From an uncultured Schlesneria sp. (GTDB lineage Bacteria > Planctomycetota > Planctomycetia > Planctomycetales > Planctomycetaceae): a DNA stretch of 64,000 bases. Under the pieces are notes generated by a model, which saw only the letters and a list, made by a program, of their open reading frames with translations, did no database searches and was not told the DNA's origin. Position numbers and translations under genes: made by a program. Location of the stretch: assembly GCA_903834925.1 (NCBI GenBank), contig CAILLA010000109.1:1-64000 (forward strand), in the 5' to 3' direction. This document shows, piece after piece, positions 1 through 7,993 of this stretch; the first letter of the stretch is position 1; each line of letters starts with the position of its first letter.

Positions 1-484
1 CTCTTGGGTGTGTTATCACGGAGAGTTCTGTCTTCGTTCGGCTCCCCTCGCACACGGCGAGCGCCTTTCACATCGATACCGGCGAAGTCGTCTCGTGAAA
101 GGGGTTGGCAAGTATTCGGAAGTGTTCCACGCCTCCCATTTGGTACGTCTTGGAATCCAGTCTGGTAGCGATGAATCCCCTATCACACGGTTTCCAGAAA
201 CCCGTTCGATATGCTTTCGTGCATCTCACTGACAGGATGCCTGCACCTTCTCTGATAGGTTGTCGATGGAGTGTTTTCGCACACGTCTTAACCTTCCGTC
301 CGAGACCCTCTCGTAACCACGTCGTGGAACCTGTGTGACACCCAATGAAGCGTAAAGATACCTCCCGGAGACATACCGCGACCGTGGCGGAAGCTTGGCT
401 GGACATCCTGCCGAAATGGTGCCATAGAGCGTTGCCAAGAAACCGTGGCATGGTAGGCTAGACCCGTTTCTTCACTCCCCTGTC
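1..484. other. Region without recognisable gene
   Basis: All open frames here are short, overlap one another on both strands and have no recognisable domain or good ribosome binding site. I see no repeat array or tRNA piece. It may be the control region or the decayed end of the replication module that follows. Confidence 0.4.
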
Positions 485-1072
485 ATGTCTTCGTTTCTTA
501 CGGTCAAGGAAGCCGCGCAGCGCACCGGAAAATCATCAAGTTCAATCAGACGCGTGATTTATCCGATCATTGAAGACGATCACCATCCTGATCGGTCGCA
601 TATTCAGCCAAGCCCCGAGGATGTCTTGAAACTGCGGGTGAAAGGCGAGAACTTTGCGTGGCACATTTCCGAAGAGCTTCTCCAGCGTGCCGTTCCACTC
701 GAAACGGCTTCCGAGAAAGAGGGGACTGCGACGTCACACCGCGATGGAACCGATGCAAATTCAGAATTGATCTCGATGCTTCGGCAGGAACTCACGATAA
801 AAAACCAACAAATCACGCAGCAATCCGAAATGCTCAAGACTCAGATGGAGTTGATCTCCGGTCTCAGCGAGCGTCTCAGAGAGGGGAATGTCCTCATCGG
901 ATCGTTGCAGCAGCAACTCACGCTGCCAGAAACTTCGAAGCGGACGAAATCGTCCGTGGTCGATGCCGAAACAAGCAAGCAGACGGCTGGTCCGTCTTCT
1001 GCTAAGTCCACCGGCAAGACGCCGAAGGCGGCGAAACCGAAGCGTGGCTTCTTCGGTGCTTTTTTCCGCTAG
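485..1072 (+). CDS. HTH DNA-binding protein with coiled coil, plasmid-type
   Basis: This 195-residue protein starts with a helix-turn-helix of the excisionase/MerR kind: the first 60 residues read like 'LTVKEAAQRTGKSSSSIRR', the usual pattern for a small DNA-binding helix pair, followed by a wing-like stretch. Residues about 85-150 are rich in Gln, Leu and Glu with heptad spacing and should form a coiled coil. The C-terminal 40 residues are Lys, Ser and Pro rich and disordered, ending in a Gly-Phe-Phe motif. It lies directly upstream of a replication initiator in the same orientation, which fits a plasmid copy-number, partition or replication accessory role. That role is inferred from position; the family is not identified. 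No strong Shine-Dalgarno precedes the ATG. Confidence 0.65.
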   Translation: MSSFLTVKEAAQRTGKSSSSIRRVIYPIIEDDHHPDRSHIQPSPEDVLKLRVKGENFAWHISEELLQRAVPLETASEKEGTATSHRDGTDANSELISMLRQELTIKNQQITQQSEMLKTQMELISGLSERLREGNVLIGSLQQQLTLPETSKRTKSSVVDAETSKQTAGPSSAKSTGKTPKAAKPKRGFFGAFFR

Positions 1073-1174
1073 AATTTTTTTTGGCCATAGACTTTTTCGA
1101 CTCACCGATCCTTTGGGCCGTACGCTCGATGCGTTGAACGCCCCTCAGATCTCACCAGTTCGTTCTCCTCACGC

Positions 1175-2641
1175 ATGACCTCCAAACCCATTCCTGATGG
1201 CGTGAAACCTGTGAATCGTTACAGATTGCCCGGCATCGACAGAGAGGGGATTGCCCAGCTTTCCCTGCTGGAGACGGCTCTCTGGCCATTGCAAGGCGGG
1301 CTGCTCCCATCATCAACGTTCGAAACCAAATACTCGTTCCAAGCGGCAGGGGAGCGGCGCGCAGCCACTGTCACCGTGTATGCCCCGCTCGGACTGAAAT
1401 CGATTGACGAGTTCGTCCTGTACGGATTGCTTGGAATCAGCTTGTCCCGTCAAACGCAAGAGACGTCATTACTCGCCACACCGTACTGGATCATCAAGCG
1501 TCTGGGCATGGCGATCGGTGGATTCCAATACGACCAACTCCGTGCGTCGCTCGAACGACTCTCGGCGGTCGCGTACCAGAACACTGCGTTCTATAACCCC
1601 GTCACGCAGCAGCATGAACGTGTCACGGTTCAGTTCTTGTCGACGTTTCTCCCCACGTGCGGGAGGGGAGGACCCGTCGCTGCCGATCGAGCATGGAAAA
1701 TCGATTGGTCGACGTCGTTCTTTAGAATGAGCCAGGCGACCGGAGGAACGCTCCTGTTCGATCTCGATGTCTATCGAAAACTAACCCCAGCCAGTCGTCG
1801 GCTGTTCCTCAAGCTCAAAGATCGCTTCTGGAGATCAAAACGGGTCTTCATGAACGTCGATGACCTCACGATCAATGGACTTGGATTCTCGCCGGATCGT
1901 CCGCTCAAGAAACGGAAATTCGATCTCACGAGTTGCCTGCGGGAACTTCTCTCGCTCGGCATTATTGAATTTGGCCCAGGCCAGCATGACGTCAAAGACC
2001 TCTTTATTCGCCGTGCCAAGGGCCTCTACGTCGTTGCGTTCAACGAAGGGGAGTATTTCCGCCAACCGACATCCGAACGCGTCACACGCCAAAAGAATGC
2101 GATTGCGGAGGATCCACTCTACGAACCGCTCCGCACGATCGGTGTCGATGAGGCAGCGATCCGCCGTCTCTTCAAGCAGCACGCGAGGGGACTCATCCAG
2201 CGATGGATTCGGATCACCGACACCGCGATGCACGAAAGGCCACGCGGCTTTCCGGGCTTCAAAGTCTCACCCCCTTCGTTTCTCATTGATGGCATTCAAA
2301 ATGATCGGCTCGCACCCGACTGGATCTATGCTCACGACAAGGAGCGTGAACGCGAGGAGTTCGAGCGGAAGCGGGCAGCAGCGGCGTCCAATGAGGAATC
2401 GCTCAGAGCGATGTACACCACGGAGAAGGCGGCAGCACTCAGGGAGTATTTGCAGACACCGGAAGGACAGAAACATTACACCGCATTGTACGCCCAGTTC
2501 CTCGAATTCTATCGCCAAGTGGAACCGGATCGTCCGTATGAAGCCGCGACCTCAGCAGCCACCAGCAAAGTAGAGCGGGAACACTTCCAGTTTCCCGACT
2601 TCGGCGTCTGGCTTCTGGAACGGCGACAACACACCGCCTGA
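1175..2641 (+). CDS. RepA-like plasmid replication initiator
   Basis: The 488-residue product matches the replication initiator protein A group: an N-terminal region beginning LPGIDREGIAQLSLLE, a winged-helix-like middle part with the conserved phrase LTPASRRLFLKLKDRFW (around residues 205-220) and a second helix-rich part with DDLTINGLGFSP. Such proteins bind iterons at a plasmid origin, melt the DNA and load the helicase. Three 19-bp direct repeats lie immediately after the stop codon, supporting an origin at this place. The C-terminal 100 residues are charged and helical (EREREEFERKRAAA) and may be a partner-binding arm. The gene follows a small HTH protein on the same strand. It marks this part of the window as an integrated or integrative plasmid-like element. 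The family assignment is from sequence patterns and is fairly secure; the exact origin is inferred. Confidence 0.75.
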   Translation: MTSKPIPDGVKPVNRYRLPGIDREGIAQLSLLETALWPLQGGLLPSSTFETKYSFQAAGERRAATVTVYAPLGLKSIDEFVLYGLLGISLSRQTQETSLLATPYWIIKRLGMAIGGFQYDQLRASLERLSAVAYQNTAFYNPVTQQHERVTVQFLSTFLPTCGRGGPVAADRAWKIDWSTSFFRMSQATGGTLLFDLDVYRKLTPASRRLFLKLKDRFWRSKRVFMNVDDLTINGLGFSPDRPLKKRKFDLTSCLRELLSLGIIEFGPGQHDVKDLFIRRAKGLYVVAFNEGEYFRQPTSERVTRQKNAIAEDPLYEPLRTIGVDEAAIRRLFKQHARGLIQRWIRITDTAMHERPRGFPGFKVSPPSFLIDGIQNDRLAPDWIYAHDKEREREEFERKRAAAASNEESLRAMYTTEKAAALREYLQTPEGQKHYTALYAQFLEFYRQVEPDRPYEAATSAATSKVEREHFQFPDFGVWLLERRQHTA

Positions 2642-2653
2642 ATCGCTACCGCT

Positions 2654-2729
2654 TATTGGTGATCGGCGGACCTTTTCAGACCCAAGAGTATTGGTGGTTG
2701 GCGGACCAACTATTGGTGGTTGACGGACC
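2654..2729 (+). repeat. Three iteron-like direct repeats after the initiator gene
   Basis: Three copies of a 19-bp unit with consensus TATTGGTGRTYGRCGGACC lie at 2654-2672, 2689-2707 and 2711-2729. Copies 2 and 3 differ at one base, and copy 1 differs from copy 2 at two. The start-to-start spacing is 35 and 22 bp; 22 bp is two helical turns, typical of iterons. Their position right behind the initiator gene suggests binding sites for that protein and a replication origin. No other copies were noticed elsewhere. Confidence 0.7.
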
Positions 2730-3545
2730 TTTTTTCCGACACCATCTCTTAAGAATGGCTTCTCTAAGCCAAAAACAGCGGCCCGTCCGCTCGCCGACAA
2801 AGCGTACTACAAAGCATGTAATGGATAAGCAAAGGTTTGCGAGCTCTGGCTCGCCGGTGTGTCACAGCGCTTTCGACGACGAAAGGGGACCGCCGGAGCG
2901 GTCCCGTCAGATTCCATGCGAGAGAAAAGCAACGGGAGTTGCGAACGCGGCTATTCATGGTTCGGTCGTTTAATTGTTCCCGGCGGGCGAGCGCCGATCG
3001 GTCGCCGAATCTGGCGATCGTGCGGCGAACCACAGGCGATCGGAGATCGACCGGAAAGATGGCTTGGGAAAGCCAGGAAGAGTTCCATGTCAGGAGGGAG
3101 ACCATGTCGCGACCGCCGCCGCGACCCCCGCCGGAGGATGACACGCTGGCACTCGCTTCCTCGTTAACCTACGCGGCACCTCGGCGGGGGTCGCACCCAG
3201 CGAAGACGCTGGGCCGCGACATGGCTCCCGCACCATGCGACCTGCGTCGTCGCGACCGCAGAGCGGTTCTCTGCTGCAGGCAGGGAGCCAGCAGGCAATG
3301 CCTCCGCCTATCGGCGTCCGGTGCGTCCGTGCCTCGGGCACGGCTGACGCCGGATGAATTTCTACGCGGTAGCAACCGCAGGTAGCCTTTACCATGAAAT
3401 CGATCAGAGATCACTCCTGGAATTCGAAAATCGGTTCGGAATGTCTTCTTGTCCCCCAAAGTCGTAGCAAGCGAGGAATTTACCGCTAGTGTTCGATTCC
3501 CCCAAGCCTCAGCTCAATGGTCAAATGGGGTGCCAGTGGTTCGGA
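2730..3545. other. GC-rich region without recognisable gene
   Basis: Open frames exist on both strands but their translations are low-complexity, Arg/Pro-rich and mutually overlapping, as expected of non-coding GC-rich DNA. No domain, tRNA or clear hairpin array was found. It could contain the rest of the replication origin or a decayed gene. Confidence 0.4.
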
Positions 3546-3842
3546 TCAGTATCCACGTGCCAATCTCTGGACCTCTTCATAATTAAGGAGGTCGAAAGGG
3601 GATTCCAGACATCCACCGCACAGATTTTGCGCATAGCCTTCTCGCGCGCATTTTTCGCAAATCCATTTCTTGCAGCAGCGAGTGATGATGATGTTTTGTG
3701 AGCCCTTGTAGACCGTCCGGCAGGAAACGCATGGCCACTCTTGGGCCGCAACGCGTTGATGACTGTCCCAAAGTTGCCTGCCGACCCATTTCAGTCCTTC
3801 AATACCAAGGTCAAACTGCCAATTTGCCATGCTTATCGCCAT
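3546..3842 (-). CDS. Small cysteine-rich zinc-finger protein
   Basis: This 98-residue protein has eight or more cysteines in a RING/PHD-like order: C-x2-C, then about eleven residues, C-C, x4, C-x2-C, x9, C-x2-C in residues about 37-80. That layout should bind two zinc ions. The N-terminal third is hydrophobic and Trp-rich, and the C-terminus is helical. No exact family is recognised. It lies downstream of, and in the same direction as, the zinc-ribbon/LRR genes of the sigma-factor locus, so it may be the last member of that minus-strand set. The ATG at 3842 is used; a second in-frame ATG four codons later is equally possible. Confidence 0.5.
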   Translation of the reverse strand: MAISMANWQFDLGIEGLKWVGRQLWDSHQRVAAQEWPCVSCRTVYKGSQNIIITRCCKKWICEKCAREGYAQNLCGGCLESPFDLLNYEEVQRLARGY

Positions 3843-4165
3843 TCCGACGGGGTTTTAGGGTATTGAAGTTTTCCAGCCGACTTATTATCTGATCGTCGTC
3901 TTAGGTAGACATTTCTTCAGATAAACTACCCGTTTATCCCCGTGATTATCTCGTTCCCAATTCTCAGATTGCCATCGAACTTGGTGGACGAAAGGAAGCA
4001 GAATCAATGAAAGCGTGATTCACACGCCCCAGGAGATTCAACCCTTGAATAATTACTATTTCGCATTCCCTCCCATTGAGATCCAACCTTGCCACAGATA
4101 CCCCTCGTATTTTTCATCGTCGTTGCGCGCAAACTGGCGATGCCTCCGCCGATATGCATAAATGT
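3843..4165. other. Intergenic region, nothing recognised
   Basis: AT-richer spacer between two minus-strand genes. It could hold a promoter for the small zinc-finger gene, but no clear -35/-10 pair, hairpin or ORF is evident. Confidence 0.35.
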
Positions 4166-4834
4166 TTACTCGCACTTAATAATGGCGTCTGGGAGTTGTT
4201 GTTTCAAATAGGACATGAACGCAACGATCTGGGGACTTGGTTTGTACATTCCCGCAACATCGAGTAAACCAGCTTTTTGCATTCCGAGATGAGGGAGTTT
4301 GATCAACTCAACGCCCCTAAGTCGGGCGAGCAATTTAAGCCCTTGCAGAGTGATCCTTCCCGAAAGCCACTCTTCCAATCGCAGGATTTTTAGTGACGAC
4401 AGTTTCGAAAGGTACATCAAGGTTTCATCGGTTAGATCGCGACAGTCGTTCAAACGCACTTCAACTAAATGTGGAAGCCGGTTGAGATCTTCGATGTGGC
4501 GGTCGCGCCAGTCCGGTCCCATGAGGAAAACTGACTTGGTCACATCCGAACATTCCGCGAAAACATCAGTCAGGTTCCCAGCATCAGTCAAATTCAGTTC
4601 GCCTTTTTTGGATAGATAAATTTTCGGAAACTTTTCCAGAAGTCGGTTAGTTATAGTTCTAAAACGAACTGCGTCATCGTCTTCCAATCGAGTTGGTGAA
4701 TTGGCGTGATGCACGGCACTTTGCCCTGTGTCATTTTTTGAAGGAGAGGAACCCACTGGTTCGCCACAGTGGGGACAGGAGGGCGCATTCGTCGAGATCT
4801 TTCCGCCGCATTCGGGGCATGCTATCAAAGCCAT
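4166..4834 (-). CDS. Zinc-ribbon protein with leucine-rich repeats
   Basis: The product (222 residues) starts with a short zinc ribbon, MALIACPECG then CPHCGEPV, i.e. C-x2-C and C-x2-C-G pairs within residues 6-26. After a polar linker comes a region of leucine-rich-repeat character: 'LPHLVEVRLNDCRDLTDETLMYLSKLSSLKILRL' in pieces, typical of the cysteine-containing LRR type. The start was moved 13 codons inward from the first ATG because the MAL-x-CP beginning is shared with paralogues at 9185, 10033, 10817 and 16642. It is likely a protein-binding scaffold recruited through its ribbon. It follows the related gene at 4976-5614 on the same strand. No catalytic motif is seen. Confidence 0.7.
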   Translation of the reverse strand: MALIACPECGGKISTNAPSCPHCGEPVGSSPSKNDTGQSAVHHANSPTRLEDDDAVRFRTITNRLLEKFPKIYLSKKGELNLTDAGNLTDVFAECSDVTKSVFLMGPDWRDRHIEDLNRLPHLVEVRLNDCRDLTDETLMYLSKLSSLKILRLEEWLSGRITLQGLKLLARLRGVELIKLPHLGMQKAGLLDVAGMYKPSPQIVAFMSYLKQQLPDAIIKCE

Positions 4835-4975
4835 TGTTTTATCCTTGATTCCAGGCAATCCAATTTGGAACACAATTCTTTCCAGTGAATGCTACATTTG
4901 CATCGTCCGAAATTCCAAACCTCATCTGCGTTCTCGCATTTTAAGCCGACGAAGTCCTTGCAATCTCTGGAACCG

Positions 4976-5614
4976 CTACGGGATCACGGTGTTTGGCAGT
5001 TGCCGTCTCAGTTTTGTTCTGACTTCGTTGGTCTCAACGTAGTTCATTCCGCGACCATCTCCACAGTAATCCGGAACGCGGAGGAATTCTAAACTGCGTA
5101 ACTTCGCTAGCTGAAGCCATCCATGGCTCGTTGCTCGTCCCATATTGCACACCATATCTAAATTGCGAAGTCCAGACATTTTGCTGATTTCGAGCAGCGC
5201 TTCGTCGTCCAAAGTCACAGTGGATGCTTTAATGGACTTAAGTAATTGCATGCGGCGGAAGAGCCGTACATCAGAACGGCTGACGTCTTTTTGAGCGTAG
5301 ACAATAAGTTCTTCAAGCCATCCTCCGGCGACATCTGCAAGGTCGTATAATGCGGAAAGATCGAATACCATGATGCTGGTTTCCGGGTAGTCGGGAGAAC
5401 TGTTTGCAGGAGTTAAAGAAAAGCAGGGCTCATTCCCATATGTGCGGTTGATGCTTTCCAATGCGGCATCATGCGTTTCCCTGGTAATCGACACACCGGA
5501 TGTTGGCCCATCAGTCTGCGGGATGCTGCGTATTGGCCCTCCGCATTTCGGACAGGCTTCGGCTTGATCGTAAACTGGGTGGTGTTGACAGTGTTGGCAA
5601 GTAGTCAAACCCAT
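4976..5614 (-). CDS. Zinc-ribbon protein with leucine-rich-like repeats
   Basis: A 212-residue paralogue of its neighbour. Residues 1-29 form the zinc ribbon (CQHC and CPKCGGPI, with the shared HHPVYDQAEACP spacing). The middle is a variable linker, and residues about 110-200 contain leucine-rich segments such as LRLFRRMQLLKSIKAS and MSGLRNLDMV, again of LRR type. No enzyme signature is visible. Its ribbon is closest to those of the proteins at 10817 and 16642 on the other side of the locus, which implies duplication within the locus. It probably belongs to a minus-strand transcript starting upstream of 6235. Confidence 0.7.
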   Translation of the reverse strand: MGLTTCQHCQHHPVYDQAEACPKCGGPIRSIPQTDGPTSGVSITRETHDAALESINRTYGNEPCFSLTPANSSPDYPETSIMVFDLSALYDLADVAGGWLEELIVYAQKDVSRSDVRLFRRMQLLKSIKASTVTLDDEALLEISKMSGLRNLDMVCNMGRATSHGWLQLAKLRSLEFLRVPDYCGDGRGMNYVETNEVRTKLRRQLPNTVIP

Positions 5615-5687
5615 GAAAAGAACTCCCGGAAGTGGATGCAGTCGGAACTCTGGAAATCAAAAATGATCACTCGCATTAGGTGGCGAG

Positions 5688-5882
5688 TCAAATTGAGGGT
5701 CGAGCGACTCCGGGAAGCGGATGTTCGTTGTGTCGCAGGCGATCATCGATCGCACCGAGAGGGCTTCCCCATACATCCATCGGCGAATTAAAGAAAACGT
5801 CGGTCGGATAATGGGTCCCGAACACGTCGTGAGGTTGATTACCGAAAACATCCAGTTTGTTTGGGTCGCCGAAGGTACTCAT
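5688..5882 (-). CDS. Small protein with repeated DVFG-type motifs
   Basis: A 64-residue protein with a convincing ribosome binding site (AAAGGAG, six bases before the ATG). Its sequence contains four spaced copies of a D-V-[FW]-[GF] motif (LDVFG, HDVFG, TDVFF, MDVWG) about eight to eleven residues apart, separated by N, P, H and Q-rich spacers. It has no signal peptide or membrane segment. The regular spacing suggests a repetitive binding peptide or a substrate rather than an enzyme. It follows the 96-residue gene at 5945-6235 by about 60 bp and precedes the zinc-ribbon/LRR gene. Function unknown. Confidence 0.6.
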   Translation of the reverse strand: MSTFGDPNKLDVFGNQPHDVFGTHYPTDVFFNSPMDVWGSPLGAIDDRLRHNEHPLPGVARPSI

Positions 5883-5944
5883 TCTCGTGCTCCTTTTTTC
5901 AAGGACGAATTCGCAAACGAATGATCGAGATGCTGGAATTGATC

Positions 5945-6235
5945 CTAAATCGTAACCAGCGCGCCTTCAAGTTGCTCCGCTCCGATTCCATGATCGTCTC
6001 GTTTCCGGGGCAAACGGCGATTGAGGATTATGGAAGGCTCAACAGAGTTGGGCGCGGAACGGAATGCTGATGGCCGCACTGAGATTTTAGGAACGTGTCC
6101 CGCCCCGATCGCTTCTACAATCGCGTCGAGGTACGCTTGCATTGGGTCCGCGCTTGCGAGAAGACCGAAATTGACGTCTTCTTCGGCCTCGGCTCGAAAG
6201 CGATCGGCAAGGTTTGTGAGTGGTTTGGGAGCCAT
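5945..6235 (-). CDS. Small helical protein, first gene of the minus-strand set
   Basis: A 96-residue protein supported by a near-perfect Shine-Dalgarno AAGGAGG seven bases before the ATG. The N-terminal 45 residues (MAPKPLTNLADRFRAEAEED then a helical stretch) look like an amphipathic helical or leader-like region, with the C-terminal half basic and Pro/Arg rich. No family is recognised. It is divergent from the ECF sigma gene, with about 250 bp between, so the two may be controlled from a shared region. Together with the DVFG-repeat protein downstream, it could be a substrate or partner of the C39-like peptidase coded at 7994-9058; that is speculation. Confidence 0.6.
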   Translation of the reverse strand: MAPKPLTNLADRFRAEAEEDVNFGLLASADPMQAYLDAIVEAIGAGHVPKISVRPSAFRSAPNSVEPSIILNRRLPRKRDDHGIGAEQLEGALVTI

Positions 6236-6486
6236 TTGGACGCCTCCTTCTTTGTGGTATTTTGGATTGGCTGTTCCCCGTTTCTAATGCCTTGACGCAA
6301 CTCGAAAGATGCGCGTTACAGCCCGACTCCAAAAAACCATCAATTTCCGCGAATTGGTTGCATGAGGAAGTCGTGCGGAACATACTTCTTGCTTGGGTCT
6401 GCACACGCAATTGCACGCGATTGTTCGGCGACACGGGGAAGCGTTGTCTGACCAAAAGGCAAATTTCGTGTGAACGATGAGTTGAA
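6236..6486. promoter_or_regulatory. Divergent promoter region of the sigma-factor locus
   Basis: This 250-bp spacer separates the minus-strand small-protein/zinc-ribbon genes from the plus-strand ECF sigma operon, so promoters for both must lie in or near it. ECF factors usually activate their own promoter. I cannot assign -35/-10 elements with confidence. Confidence 0.45.
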
Positions 6487-7116
6487 ATGTCAGCCAATCC
6501 ACAAGCCGCCGCGTCGATACCTGAAGCCGACGTTGCGACGTTGTCCGACTCGGAACTGATTCAACTCATTTGCCAAGGGAGTAACCAAGCTCTATTGCAC
6601 CTCATCGTTGACCGATGCGGTGGCGTCATTCGTAGCGTTGCCAAAGCATATCGGTACGACGGCGACCTGTTGCAAGAAATTTTCGTTCTTTTGCTTGGCG
6701 AGCGAGGGGATTGGGCAAAATTAAGTACATTTCAGGGGACTTCCGCGATCGAGGGGTGGCTGAGACGCGTCGCTCAGCGGATTTGTCTCACGCAATACCG
6801 AGAAAAAAAGAAACATCGTGAGCGGTTCACGCGTCTTCCTGATGAAGGGGATCAAATACCTGCGTCGACAAATTGGTCTTTGATGTGCGGCTTGGACCAG
6901 GAAGAGACGCGAACGCAGCTACTTCGATCAATTGATGAACTGGAAGATCGTGATCGCGCAATCATCTTACTTCACTGTCTTGGCGATCCGCAAAAAACAT
7001 CCGGCGAGATGATGGCGCTGCTTCAGATTTCAGCCGGAGCATTCCGGACCGCAAAATTGCGAGCAATTGAACGACTTGGTGAGATTTTAAAAAAGGAGGG
7101 GAATGATCATGTTTGA
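6487..7116 (+). CDS. ECF-type RNA polymerase sigma factor
   Basis: The 209-residue product has the two-domain plan of ECF sigma factors: region 2 at residues about 25-100 (with DLLQEIFVLLLGERGDWAKL and the FQGTSAIEGWLRRVAQRI helix) and region 4 at about 140-205 (ELEDRDRAIILLHCLGD followed by a helix-turn-helix). It directs RNA polymerase to a small set of promoters. The next gene codes a zinc-binding anti-sigma-like protein, overlapping by a few bases, the normal arrangement for a sigma/anti-sigma pair. Planctomycetes encode many such factors. Likely targets are the zinc-ribbon, GTPase and peptidase genes around it. The long acidic N-terminus before region 2 is slightly unusual. Confidence 0.85.
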   Translation: MSANPQAAASIPEADVATLSDSELIQLICQGSNQALLHLIVDRCGGVIRSVAKAYRYDGDLLQEIFVLLLGERGDWAKLSTFQGTSAIEGWLRRVAQRICLTQYREKKKHRERFTRLPDEGDQIPASTNWSLMCGLDQEETRTQLLRSIDELEDRDRAIILLHCLGDPQKTSGEMMALLQISAGAFRTAKLRAIERLGEILKKEGNDHV

Positions 7117-7942
7117 TCATCAAGAGATGCACCCCTCGAACGACAGAATCCTCGACTTCGCAGAAGGGCTTTTAGCGAATGCTCGGGATATCGAGTCCCA
7201 CATCGACCATTGTGATGAATGTGCTGAAGCAGTCCTGATCGCTCGACGACTCCATTGCCTTGTTCAGCAAAACTTGATTCCACCGCTAAACGCAGACGAG
7301 CGTAAGCAGGAAAAAGATCGCTTGCGCCGATTGCTTCAACCAGAAATTCAAGGCGAGAGTGTGCGTCGAAATCCAAGGTCGCCGGATTCGGCGATTTGGG
7401 CTTCCTTGGGAGCAATTGGCGGCACATTGGGTCTCGGCGGCGGCATCACGGGGCCAAAGCCCATGCTAGCTGGAACGGAAGGACCAATCACGCACCCAGG
7501 CACAACTCCCCACAAGACGGAGGACGGCACTAAAAGTTCTGATGGCCACCATTCGGCGGGGCATGGAAATTCTGAGAATTCCGAACATTCGCCTGTAACA
7601 AATGCCGACGATCTTCCGTCATCCCATCAGAAGCGGTCGGAGAATAACCACGACGAAGTTTCTGAGCTTCTGGATCAGATGCAAGAGTTATTAGATCCCC
7701 CAGATTCCAAACATCCAATTGTGAATGAGCATGACGATATGTTATCCACACCAGGCCACGTCGAGCACCATGATGATTCGACGCACGATGATTTCACGGA
7801 CCATGATGCGATGGATGCTGGTGGCGATCATGTTGCCGACGTTTCGACTTCGTTCGATGACGCAACTTATGGTGATACGCATCATGACCATGATGATGGA
7901 AGCGGGTTGTCAGATCACACACACGACGGGTTTGATAAGTGA
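7109..7942 (+). CDS. Anti-sigma-like protein with zinc finger and Asp/His-rich tail
   Basis: The start chosen is the ATG nine bases after GGAGG; an ATG two codons upstream also fits. Residues about 31-38 read H-x3-C-x2-C (HIDHCDEC), the ZAS zinc site of anti-sigma factors that bind ECF sigma. A short Gly-rich hydrophobic segment at about residues 90-115 (AIWASLGAIGGTLGLGGG) may be a weak membrane or packing segment. The remaining 160 residues are extremely rich in Asp, His, Gly and Ser, probably disordered and able to bind metal. The start overlaps the end of the sigma gene by 8 bp, so they are co-translated. A metal or stress signal sensed by the tail is a reasonable guess only. Confidence 0.65.
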   Translation: MFDHQEMHPSNDRILDFAEGLLANARDIESHIDHCDECAEAVLIARRLHCLVQQNLIPPLNADERKQEKDRLRRLLQPEIQGESVRRNPRSPDSAIWASLGAIGGTLGLGGGITGPKPMLAGTEGPITHPGTTPHKTEDGTKSSDGHHSAGHGNSENSEHSPVTNADDLPSSHQKRSENNHDEVSELLDQMQELLDPPDSKHPIVNEHDDMLSTPGHVEHHDDSTHDDFTDHDAMDAGGDHVADVSTSFDDATYGDTHHDHDDGSGLSDHTHDGFDK

Positions 7943-7993
7943 AAGTTCCAACCGCCGTAACCGCCCCTCATTCGAGAATTGTGGAGAAAACGA

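Noticed and set aside
68-451. 127-codon minus-strand frame at the window start
   Set aside because: Composition and overlap with plus-strand frames suggest it is non-coding; no motif.
2837-3385. 182-codon plus-strand frame
   Set aside because: Arg/Ser/Pro-rich in GC-rich DNA with overlapping frames on both strands, no domain or good start signal.
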